Origin: Pelargonium nanum
Taxonomy: Eukaryota; Streptophyta; Magnoliopsida; Geraniales; Geraniaceae
DNA: 30,093 nucleotides
Direction of reading: 5' to 3'
Assembly (NCBI GenBank): GCA_036897485.1
Contig: JAYMTF010000794.1
Location: forward strand, 1-30,093
Shown: in pieces, positions 22,301 through 30,093 of the stretch
Numbering within the stretch: the stretch's first letter is position 1
Layout: every line of letters begins with the position of its first letter
The notes under the pieces: generated by a model
The model's database searches: none
The model's input: the letters and a program-made list of their open reading frames with translations, nothing else
Told to the model about the DNA's origin: nothing
Program-made: the position numbers and the translations under genes

Positions 22301-25300
22301 AGTACTGACACTGACAGCTCTGCTCTAAGACAATTTTCTATGCCCTTAATTGGGTTTCACATATGTTAAGCACTGCAGTTTGCAAAATCAAGAACTCTGG
22401 AAATGCTGTCATCTAGAATGTACAAATGCAACTCCTGACTCCAGATCACAAGCACCAGGTGAATAACGAGTAAGACTGTTATTATAGCCAAAAAACATCA
22501 GTCAAACTTGCAGCTTTCCTACCATGGCATGTTTATATGAACATGCAACCGATGACCCAGATGCAAATCTATATCAACAAACAATATCTATAAGGAGAAA
22601 AACTGATCAACCTATTTAGCGCTTACAATTACTAAGCAGAATGTATGTGAAGAGAAAATAAATGGATACTGACAATTCATCTTAGCATACATCATTATGG
22701 GCTGAGTTGCTAATGGTGACCATTACCACAAAACAAATATTAGTTGGATTCTTTGAAAACAATTTTAGTATTAAAGACAAGACCAAAAACAAGATAGAAA
22801 ACAACAGGAAATATAGGATGAAATACCCGGTTAAAATGAAATTTTGATTAATATTAAATGTATTAACTGTGTATCAACTGTTATAAAATAATTAATACAT
22901 TTCCAATGCTTGAACAATGTCAGCTGTGTGCACAAGCAGGAACACTCAAAAAACTGTTGAGTAAATGGTATCTAACAGTTCACAAAACATAAACTGTGTC
23001 GCTTGACCACCAAGTTTCTCTCAACGCATGAGATGACCATTTTTATCACTGTTTAACCATTTGTATCACAGGCCAATGTTGCTCCAAAGTACCCAAACAA
23101 TATGCAGTTGTGTAGCCCTGTGACTCCCCTTATCTGAATCACCAATGCAGCAGTACCCAATGTCATTTAACTTCTCACAAGAGAGCTGGTCAGCATGCTG
23201 CAATAATGCCACAAACAAGCAGTCGAAATTGTACTATGGCCTGTTTCCATGCGTCAGTGATCCCTCCAAAAAAATTGAGATAGTAAAACTGGGGGGAAAT
23301 GCAGTTTACAGCCTATAGTATAAATATCTTCATTTATCTGAAGATATCTAATAGCATTAGTAACAGATATGGACATAAATATTATAGGAAAAGAAATTAA
23401 CCATTCATAATGCATATGAATGCTACAATATCACCTTCCTGAAAGGAAACTTCATATCCAACAGGGAAACATATAGTCTGGACTCCAGGAAAGGAAGGAG
23501 AAGAAACAAGCACACAGAAGCAATAAAAACAAAGATCCTATGTAGACAAGTCATGTAGCCTAGACAGCATGTCAAGCCAAATTAGTAACAAGATACACCT
23601 CTCAAGCTGAATGCGATAGACTTTATCTTTTAAGTAATTTCCCTTTTTTTGTTCCAAGTGCTGACTTTGCACGTCCATAGATATTTAAAAGGAAAAAGAG
23701 CTTGTCTATTAATTCAGTAATTAATAGGATTCCAAGAAGTGATGTTCAACATTGGAAAATAAATCTCTTCACAGTTCACAGTAAGAAATTGGACACAATA
23801 ACACTATTCAACAACAACTACAGTTAGCAAGCACATTCATGACATCGTACTGCACAGAAAGTGAATTACAGAGATAGAAAATCTTCTTGTTTTTACAATA
23901 TTCAAATTAATGAGAAGAGATCATACAACATAAGAATTTCAATCAAGAACAAGGTAAATGTTAAGAAAAGGTACATCAAAACTCACCTATTGACAGCAGC
24001 AATTGTCAACGAACCAGGAAGACTACTAGCTGAATGCAACAAATCCAATAGAATGCCAAGGGTCCTATTTGCTTCCGATTTTAGCACGACCGGATCCAAA
24101 ACTGGATGGCCACCAACCAGCCATGAAATATTAAACGCTCGTTTACTTCCTGCCATACCCGGTACCAAAATCACATCATAATTTTGCATGTCAGTCTTGA
24201 AAAGCTGATAGAGGAATAGGGCCACAAAGAAAAACGGAAACATAACACCAATAAAAAACTTTACCAGCCCTACCTTCTGTAACAGACTTTTCAGAATCGC
24301 TGGTGTCTGATGTAAATAGCAAGACGTACGTTTCCAAAAATTTAAACGCCGTCAACTTTAAGGTAACAGATCCAGGCTACAGAATCAAATTCAGAAGACT
24401 TCTCATCAGCCAAATTAATTTCAATGAACTATACAGACACTTGAATAGATAACACAAGCAACCAAACAGAACAAATAGTGAAGTGAAACAAAAAGCTTTT
24501 ATTTTCAAGTGAACTGATTTTATTGTGAAGACCTATTGTGCCGGAGAAAGAAAGAAAGAAGCCTGGTTTCTCCAGAAATCTTTTTTTCTTTTTCGCATGT
24601 AACAAAGTTTCAACTATTACACCTAAAACTTAATAGTTGCCAGAGCATTGGCCTTTAAATTAAAAACATATATATTATAAGTTTATAAGCTAATTGGCTA
24701 GGAAGCTCATTATGGTGATTTGGAAATTTTCTTAAATGACATGTTGTATTTTGTGCAATAAATTTTGATTTTTCATTAGACGTCTAAACTATGTGCTTGC
24801 CTGTGAAATTAAGCTCTAGCAAATCGTTGCACTAAAATGTGCTGAGGTTTCAGTAACATACTTTGAAATGCTATTGGTTGAATGCTTGTCATGGATCATC
24901 CATAATAGGTGTGTACTAAAACGCGCGCTTGAGCATAAAGCCCTAGGTTAGCAGCTTATTTCACAATAAGCTCAGCAATTTTATTGAAGGAAAAAAAAAT
25001 AAACTCTTTCCTAGAGATTGAAGCCCGCTTCTCGAACTTTTTTAATTGACACCCTTGATAACTTTATATTGAACCTATATTGTGGACTAACAGCTCAAAA
25101 AAAATCTACTTTTTTATCAGTTTAACTTCTTACAAACTCAAGAGGCATTGATTAACCTCCACTGAATAAGAGATAATAAATTCTTATAAATTTGGTGAAT
25201 GGTGATGACTTCTTACAAACCTAAATCTGCTTATAGTAGAGTTTCAAGGGAGAAAGAACTAAGCAACCTTCAATAGCCCTCTTCTCCTCCCTAAAAGACC

Positions 25301-28300
25301 TCATTTCCTCTCTTTTCATGGACTCTGATCCTGTCTCTACCATGTTTCTACTGTCATGAGTATTACATTTAGATGCTACTTCCTCTGTCCCAAAATGAGT
25401 GTCCACTTTCCCATTTTCTAGGAAAAAAAGAATTAGTTTAAGGTTAGAGTTTTCTCCTTCTACCCCAATGTCCTCTTGTTGGTACAAACTTGAGAGGTTC
25501 TAAATAATTTAATTTAAAGATATTGTTGGCAATTCATCCATAACTAGGTAAAAAAGAAATGGACTCATTTTACAACAATTATTTTTAGATAAAGTGGATA
25601 CTACGAAGAGAGTAATTTTTCACACTAAGGTTGTTAAATAGTGTTATTTTTATGTACTGTTTGGTCAAATTTTCAGAAGTTATACTATGATTGGTAATGT
25701 TATACGATGAAGTTTTAGCCATGCCACTACAAATATTTGAATGAAATTAAACTATTAATTCATTTGATACTTTTTAAGCTGCGCTTCTCTTTGATGAAGC
25801 TTGCGCTTAAGGCCCAAATTATATTTGCACCTCAAATGCGCTTTGAGCTTTTCAATACACTGCACAGTAGATTAGAAGACAAGTATCACAATACATGTTT
25901 AACCATAAAAGGCTCGTTAGTAATAATTACAATTTTGCGTTAAAAGAGTCACAAATGAAACCTTGTGAAAAATGTAAAAATAATATATGATCCCAATGAA
26001 CACACAGGCAATGTAAGATGCAAACAGCCCCTTAATTGTTGGACAACCATTCAGTAAGATTTGGAACAATACCAGCACTTGTTCGAACTCAAAGGGAAAG
26101 TTAAAATCACCAAGCACTCATACCTCCAATGCAATTGCCGATACGGAATCTTTGAGCCTCCCCATCCACATCCAGAGCTCTTCAAGCCATCTCTCCACTT
26201 TACCACGCCGGTAAAACTATAATTAATAAGAATTAAGGATAAAAATTTAACTAGTCAAGCAAATGACATACTTCAAATTGGGGAAAGAGGTTATGATCAC
26301 AAAGAACCCCACAATAGAAAAACTGAATCACTAACTTCATAAAAATAATGATAATAATGGAAAAAACAACCAAAAAAGCTAATCAACAAGTAAGGTGATT
26401 CCAACATCATATAGTGATCCATATAGCGGGAAAAAAATGGAAGAGATTGAACACAGCATCATATCCAACTATCACATGAAACAAATTATTAAAGAGAGAC
26501 AATTGGCCGAACGAAAAATCAAAAATGAAAAGCTACAGAAAATTGTTTTAATACAACTGCATAAAAGTATTAAAATCTGTCTCCAAAAGGGTGGAATTTA
26601 TATGACTTTCAAACATTAAACCACCAAAAGAAAATTACCAAGTGCATAGGTGATTTGAATCATCATCCCAGGCCAACAACTAGAGATACATAACCAAATT
26701 ACTGTTTTTGCTTAATCGCATCATCATCAGGATATCCAAGAAGAATTGTACCAACTACACATTGATAGCTAATTCAATCTCATAACATCAATCAACAGAA
26801 AAAAGTTTGCTAAAATATTGGACCATACAAGTTTGAAATAATGAGAGACAGACCTGCAGGGTCATCTCCTCCAGCACACGACAAAGGAAATTTGTGCCAC
26901 TAATAATAGATTGCCTAGCAACAATAGGGTCACGATCTTTTAATAGTTCCAATACAACAGGCATTAAGAAACCAGAATGATCCATTGCTTTCAAACCAAT
27001 TTCTTCCATTGCCCTGAAAGACACAGAATATAATCAAAACAGATGAAACTACAGTTATTCCATTAGGGCAGGTCACAGGTGCACTAAATAAACAGATCAG
27101 ATGTACTGTCAACTCAACAAAATACAATAGCCACTTCATGTCAGCATATAGTGTCTTAATAACATGGAGAAGTTATTGAATCAACAATATTAGATCAATA
27201 CAAAGGCATTAATATACATGACAATCTGAACTGAGATAGAAGATTGTGCCAGAACTTTCACAAAAATAATAATAAAGACAATGCAAATGAAATGGACCAC
27301 TTTTACTCATTCTTTTTCTTTATACCTATGCCAAAAATTAGGAATATTGTTTCTAGTCAAGGGAAGATTTACAGGTGGGCAAAGAATTGGCCTGGATATA
27401 AACTTCACATTTCAGTACAGTCATAATATTTAGGAGTTGAAAAGCTTTTCGGCATTATCTCTTCGAGCTCTTGTGAAACGGGGAATATTGGTACATACTA
27501 ATTTGGACTTTCAACAGTTCAAGCCTACTTGCATTAGATGAATTCTTCTTTTCTTAAACTAAATAATCCTACAAAACAGTATTTCAAAAAGGTTTTGGTA
27601 AGATCAATGTGTTAAAATTCACAAGACACAAGGTGCACTCAAGGAGTAAAGGTCCTCTTATGCCTATGCCCAAGGTGCACGGTGAGACATGGGCTTGAAC
27701 AAAGCGAGGCAAACTTCAGAAAAATATAATTAAAACCCAAAAAAGAGCATAACAATTATCAGAATATATTGATAAATGTTCATAATCATAGAAATAATAA
27801 TAGGAATAAGTTGTTTTGAATGAATCCTTTTATATCCAATAATCCAACAACTTATCAACTACATAGTATATATTTTTGAAGACTGAATTGTTTTTTCTTA
27901 TATGTAGACTATGAAAATGAAGACCCTCCACCTCAATAATCACATTTCACAATATCAAAATTAACAATTTGGTCATGTAAATGGTGACAACTATGATGAA
28001 GGATCTTCCTCCAAACAAAATGGTGAACATTTAGTAAAGTGAAAAAAAAAATAGAGAAGCACCCCTCATTAGCACATAAAATACAGCAAAGGAGCATGAT
28101 CTTTTTCAGTTTCACCTGAGACTCAACAAAAGAACCTCGCCACAACATTTTTTAGGCTCAACTATGCACCTTGCACCTAAGAACATGCCCCATGAGCTCT
28201 CTGAAATACAATTTAAGATGCTTTTGGTGTGTTTGGGGTTGGCCATCAATGGGAATGGATGTTATGTTTGACTGAAGAAAATTAGGGTTTTGAGGGAAAT

Positions 28301-29596
28301 GAGAGCTATCTATTTAACATGGTTACCAGTTTTGTACGGGACCTATGGGTGATCAGGATCTGTGGGTTGGCTATATTGTAAATTGAGCCGGGTCGAACTT
28401 GATTTTAGTTGTATATTGTAAATTGAGCTGGGTCAAACTTCATTTTGGTTGTAAAGTGATGCAAAGAGCACCATAAGTTTAGGATGTGTAATGACAATGG
28501 GTACTTGATTCAATCGTTTTTTCTTTATGTTTGCATCATTTCAAATGCATATATTGTATATATAAGAAACAAGATACATTAACAATTTTAATTATAGGGC
28601 CTCCATTATTGGTTAGCACACCAAATTTCATTTAAATGTTACTCTCAGTTTTTCTCACTCATTCTAATTTGATATTGGATCAAGGCATCTACCACTTGTT
28701 AGGAAAGTTCATTCAGAATAAAAACCGTAGAACTTCACATTTAGTTATATCACCTCACAAAACCTCAAATTCTTCATACCATATAACAACAACCAAGTCA
28801 TTTCCAAACAATGTTCGGGATGGCTCCATGAATCCTTTAACAAAACTCTTTGGAACCCTATGCTCGTATTCTTCTTATTCACTCCATTTTTATCTAATGT
28901 TACCTACTTTGTTAAGCCAAGTGTCATCACGTACATCACTGCTTCTTTCAGGTTAACTTAGACCTACCCCTAGTCCCTACCTCTTCTAGTTTCTCAATTC
29001 TCTCACACACCGACAAATTGCAGATACTCCGAAATATCAAAAACTGAGACTTAAAACTAGTATGTTGCATAGAATTAACATCCTATATTTCCACTGTCAC
29101 CAATTCATCATAAATAAATCAAGGCTTCTCATTTCAACTAGTTACTCAACACATGCACTGAAAATTGTTGATGAAAAAAAGAACAATGCACTATAAATAG
29201 AATACCAAAAGAATTAAACCGCAGGTAATGCATAAAATTTCTTGAAAATCGTTTCTTTATGGCAGTTTGAGGATAAACAGACACTTATCAATCAAAACCT
29301 ACTTTGAATGGACGAACTTGCAAGAAGCGAGCAAGAAAAACACGCGCAAAACAACAAAGCGATGGAATTAACTATTAAGGTTAAGGAACTGACTCGATAA
29401 GCGATAATCTGACGAGTCTCTCGGGGGAGCTCTGGAGCTGCGCCAAGTAGGGGAAGAGCTCGGCAGCCACGGAGGGGTCGGCGGAGACCAAGATGTCTTT
29501 GGCCTGCCGGAGCGAGGAGAGCTTCACCGCCAAATCGCCGTGGTTGTTGGCGGAGGCGAGGAGAGAGAGCGCCTGGTCCCGCGGAGGAGCGGACAT
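6558..29596 (-). CDS. ESP4: Symplekin/Pta1-like mRNA 3'-end processing scaffold, 27 exons, 1333 aa, complete
   Basis: Exons, in transcript order: 29394-29596, 26854-27013, 26124-26216, 24274-24376, 23987-24149, 18589-18763, 18120-18248, 17417-18013, 16675-17301, 15320-15388, 15024-15137, 14703-14948, 13118-13165, 12851-12997, 12081-12230, 11922-11984, 11384-11494, 11185-11268, 11050-11097, 9680-9754, 9383-9478, 7525-7605, 7382-7453, 7185-7229, 7011-7094, 6819-6922, 6558-6672. They sum to 4002 nt and read open throughout. Symplekin is the nuclear scaffold joining CPSF, CstF and associated phosphatases in pre-mRNA cleavage and polyadenylation; in Arabidopsis, ESP4 mutants show enhanced silencing and poor 3'-end formation. 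Diagnostic segments are AAIARKRPIHYNTVLSALLD in exon 6, RALRAMNAGDAADQVIRQVD in exon 7, the DPRR repeats at the exon 8/9 junction and ITDACSACFEQRTVFTQQVL in exon 22. The start at 29596 is the first ATG of the frame; the frame further upstream has only a GTG. Exon 21 uses a GC donor; all other introns are GT-AG. Length is somewhat below Arabidopsis ESP4. Confidence 0.93.
7606..9382 (-). other. ESP4 intron 21, a GC-AG intron (1777 bp)
   Basis: The donor reads AAGAAG|GCATGT at 9383/9382 and the acceptor TTTTTTCAG before 7605. The reading frame and the conserved PLKK-ITDAC join both need this GC donor. Inside, there is an A-tract at about 8878-8892 and no repeat structure or coding segment that I recognise. 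Confidence 0.8.
9603..9642. repeat. (TATG)n microsatellite in ESP4 intron 20
   Basis: About ten uninterrupted TATG/TGTA units lie about 40 bp downstream of exon 20 in transcript order, that is at 9603-9642, where exon 20 ends at 9680. Runs like this are usually polymorphic in length. Confidence 0.9.
9755..11049 (-). other. ESP4 intron 19 (1295 bp) with a (TTTA)n tract
   Basis: The intron separates exon 19 (ending AATGAG) from exon 20 (starting GTTTTACC). It holds a (TTTA)n microsatellite at about 10529-10559. A chance donor-like end at 10063 is discussed among the rejected items. No gene or transposon is recognised. Confidence 0.8.
10529..10559. repeat. (TTTA)n microsatellite in ESP4 intron 19
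   Basis: Seven or more TTTA units in an uninterrupted run. Confidence 0.85.
13346..13393. repeat. (AG)24 microsatellite in ESP4 intron 12
   Basis: Forty-eight bases of uninterrupted AG dinucleotide, the longest perfect microsatellite in the window. It accounts for the SLSLSL-type repeat in the overlapping antisense frame at 13326-13595, which is not a gene. Confidence 0.95.
13699..14049. repeat. 173 bp tandem duplication, two copies
   Basis: Copy 1 begins TATTGTAAATATAAATTTATTC at 13699 and copy 2 begins TATTGTAAATAGAAATTTATTC at 13872. A third TATTG boundary lies at 14045, again 173 bp on. Both copies contain ACAGCAAAATGAATTTTGCTG, GCAGGCCAATACACAAAGATG and TTTCATCTGGACAACT. They differ at scattered positions, for example GATGAATTTC against GATGCATTTC, so the duplication is recent but not brand new. 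It encodes nothing. Confidence 0.9.
14412..14658. mobile_element. Stowaway-type MITE (Tc1/mariner), 247 bp, TA target duplication
   Basis: The left end CTCCCTCCGTCCCAAAATGA and the right end are a perfect inverted repeat over 25 bp (14412-14436 against 14634-14658). The start CTCCCTCCGTCCC is the hallmark terminus of plant mariner-like and Stowaway elements. TA flanks both ends (14410-14411 and 14659-14660), the expected target duplication. The interior is AT-rich and non-coding, with related subterminal GTCCCAATACGAGTGTCCTC and AACTTTCT motifs. It is non-autonomous and sits in intron 12 of ESP4. Confidence 0.95.
15389..16674 (-). other. ESP4 intron 9 (1286 bp)
   Basis: The intron lies between exon 9 (ending GTTGCTCAG) and exon 10 (starting GCTGATGCT). 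It has a purine-rich stretch at about 15720-15800 and an A/T-rich, repeat-like stretch at about 15850-16000 that re-uses AAATAATA and TAAATA words. No terminal repeats or open frame are recognised, although a decayed mobile element is possible. Confidence 0.7.
16675..18013 (-). other. ESP4: ESP4 exons 8-9: central low-complexity region with DPRR repeats
   Basis: Residues 343-750 lie on the two longest exons (597 and 627 nt). The start has a basic KKR patch and one compact helical stretch (LTPVEQMIAMIGALLAEGER, then LEILISKIQPDLLADIVITN). Next comes a Pro/Ser/Thr-rich tract to residue about 533, three DPRR units, and an acidic Ser/Pro-rich tract. Helices return at LSEEEQRNARNLAIERIIVS. The composition suggests disordered linkers around short helical modules. 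Confidence 0.75.
18764..23986 (-). other. ESP4 intron 5 (5223 bp), the largest in the gene
   Basis: The intron begins at AATAG|GTGAGT (exon 5 end 23987) and ends GTTTTGACAG before 18763. It is AT-rich throughout, about 65% A+T by eye. Apart from an AG/AC microsatellite (19500-19534) and a short inverted repeat (22856-22866 with 22892-22902), I find no transposon termini, no long open frame and no RNA gene. The few open frames inside are short with no protein character. Confidence 0.75.
19500..19534. repeat. Compound (GA)n-(CA)n microsatellite in ESP4 intron 5
   Basis: A (GA)n run at 19500-19511 is followed almost directly by an (AC)n run of 21 bp at 19514-19534. Confidence 0.9.
24377..26123 (-). 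other. ESP4 intron 3 (1747 bp)
   Basis: The intron lies between exon 3 (ending GCATTGGAG) and exon 4 (starting CCTGGATCT). It contains a degraded MITE (25379-25612). GCGC-rich patches lie at about 24920-24950 and 25785-25850, resembling the GCGCTTAAGGCCC-type words seen in old plant repeats. No gene. Confidence 0.75.
25379..25612. mobile_element. Degraded Stowaway-like MITE in ESP4 intron 3
   Basis: The left end CTTCCTCTGTCCCAAAATGA matches the 14412 element's terminus apart from three substitutions. The right end GTGGATACTACGAAGAGAG is a shortened, mutated complement of it, apparently missing several bases. TA flanks both sides (25377-25378 and 25613-25614). It is AT-rich and non-coding inside, and older than the intron 12 copy judging by the decayed right terminus. 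Confidence 0.7.
26217..26853 (-). other. ESP4 intron 2 (637 bp)
   Basis: The intron separates exon 2 (ACCCTGCAG|GTCTGT) from exon 3 (TTTTACCGG, after ATTATAG). AT-rich; nothing else is recognised in it. Confidence 0.85.
27014..29393 (-). other. ESP4 intron 1 (2380 bp)
   Basis: The intron begins ATCGA|GTCAGT and ends TGTCTTTCAG, splitting a Glu codon in phase 2. It holds a 40 bp direct tandem duplication (28372-28451). The GTGCACCTTG-like words at about 27640-27710 are reminiscent of decayed plant repeats. The plus-strand open frame 28636-28956 (106 codons) has no recognisable protein feature, and I leave it out as a gene. Confidence 0.75.
28372..28451. repeat. 40 bp tandem duplication in ESP4 intron 1
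   Basis: TATATTGTAAATTGAGCCGG at 28372 recurs as TATATTGTAAATTGAGCTGG at 28412. The two 40 bp units share most positions, differing by a few substitutions. Confidence 0.85.
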
Positions 29597-30093
29597 GGCC
29601 GGAGCGGTTAGGGTTTCTGGAAAGGAAAGAGGGTTTTGTCGTATAGACACTAAATTTGGAGTTGGAGGCGAAACAGGGAGAGAGAATTTGGGTGTGCTAA
29701 CCTGCGCCTCTTATTAAGCGCACACGATCATTCGGTTTTCCTTTGGAGGTGAAAGACAACGATTACCAAAGCAGGTCGGGTCAAAAAGTTTATCCGTTTC
29801 GAATTCCCTTTGAGGTCTCGAATTTGAATCTTCTTGTTGACGGTATAGGGTGAATTATTATTTGGGTTTATAAAGGAGAGCTACCCGGCTAACATAAATT
29901 GAGAAAACAATACACATTTTCTTTTTTATAAGTTGAAGATTATTTTGAAAAAGTATGAGTTTGATTTTACATTTAGGTATCGTTTGGTACTCCGTTTCTA
30001 CAAGGGAAAGTGACAAAGTCAATGGGAAAGTTCATTTTCTTGTGTTTGTGTAAAGTTAGTCATAGGAGAGAAAATGTAAAATAGTGATTCCTG
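29597..30093 (-). promoter_or_regulatory. ESP4 5' leader and upstream region
   Basis: Reading on the minus strand, the bases just before the ATG are AAACCCTAACCGCTCCGGCC. A telo-box AAACCCTAA lies at 29608-29616, a motif common in promoters and leaders of plant growth and ribosome-associated genes. Further up are CT-rich leader-like sequence (about 29670-29690) and a TTTATAA candidate TATA at 29868-29874, about 270 bp before the ATG. Beyond that the window edge holds AT-rich sequence without a gene. Confidence 0.45.
29608..29616 (-). promoter_or_regulatory. Telo-box AAACCCTAA
   Basis: An exact AAACCCTAA on the coding strand lies 12 bases before the ESP4 start codon, inside the presumed leader. 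The motif is bound by telobox/Myb-type proteins in plants; function here is inferred from sequence only. Confidence 0.5.

Larger units (their letters stand above)
18120..29596 (-). other. ESP4: ESP4 exons 1-7: N-terminal helical-repeat (DUF3453/symplekin N) region
   Basis: Residues 1-342. This part is alpha-helical and leucine-rich, as expected of the HEAT/ARM-type symplekin N-terminal domain: residues 1-66 hold the LSSLRQAKDILVSAD helix pair, and residues about 95-330 cover the DUF3453 core. Markers include DPIVARQSIISGTNFLCRVL (exon 2), the helices WLEELWMWMGRLKD (exon 3) and GSVTLKLTAFKFLETYVLLF (exon 4), ISWLVGGHPVLDP (exon 5) and GFLRCTNP (exon 6). In the known family this domain binds the Ssu72 phosphatase; that role here is inferred. 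Confidence 0.8.

Noticed and set aside
22856-22902. 11 bp inverted repeat AAATGTATTAA / TTAATACATTT with a 25-base gap in intron 5
   Set aside because: Pure A/T-rich arms of this length are expected by chance in a 5 kb AT-rich intron, and there is no flanking target duplication.
28636-28956. 106-codon plus-strand frame inside ESP4 intron 1
   Set aside because: Ser/Leu/Thr-rich low-complexity translation with no domain, no promoter or splice context, and located within an intron of the opposite gene.
29594-29650. Upstream extension of the ESP4 protein (SIRQNPLSFPETLTAPA)
   Set aside because: The frame is open to 29650 but has no ATG there; the codon is GTG. The ATG at 29596 is the first in frame and starts a sequence typical of the family.
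29975-30093. Sequence resembling the edge of a hAT-like element (GGTATCGTTTGGTACTCCG)
   Set aside because: Only one possible end is visible before the window stops; no target duplication or partner terminus can be checked.

Overview
The window is a piece of plant nuclear genome, most likely a eudicot. The evidence is AT-rich introns with canonical GT-AG borders, genes split into many small exons, a Stowaway-type MITE and two recognisable plant proteins. I cannot name the species. I see no prokaryotic operon, CRISPR array, rRNA, tRNA, virus or intact autonomous transposon.

Layout. Positions 1-2002 are upstream sequence with local tandem repeats, ending in the promoter and CT-rich leader of gene 1. 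Gene 1 (2003-4788, plus strand, 3 exons, 409 aa) encodes a glycosyltransferase family 43 protein of the IRX9H type, a Golgi protein of xylan backbone synthesis. Positions 4789-6557 lie between two convergent genes and hold both 3' ends. Gene 2 (29596 down to 6558, minus strand) fills the rest. It has 27 exons encoding 1333 aa and is the plant symplekin/Pta1 homologue ESP4, a scaffold of the pre-mRNA cleavage and polyadenylation machinery. Both ends of this gene are inside the window and every exon joins in frame by hand translation. Positions 29597-30093 are its upstream region.

The exons of gene 2 total only 4.0 kb of a 23 kb gene. Its introns carry the rest: a 5.2 kb intron 5, an intact-looking 247 bp Stowaway MITE and a 173 bp tandem duplication in intron 12, a decayed MITE in intron 3, and several microsatellites. 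Notable gene-structure points are one GC-AG intron (intron 21), a run of 20 consecutive phase-0 introns (introns 6-25), and very small exons of 45-48 nt.

The two genes are not functionally linked in any obvious way: one builds cell wall in the Golgi, the other processes mRNA 3' ends in the nucleus. Their tail-to-tail arrangement is the only interaction the sequence suggests. I did not find a previously undescribed system here; the findings are gene-structure and repeat observations.
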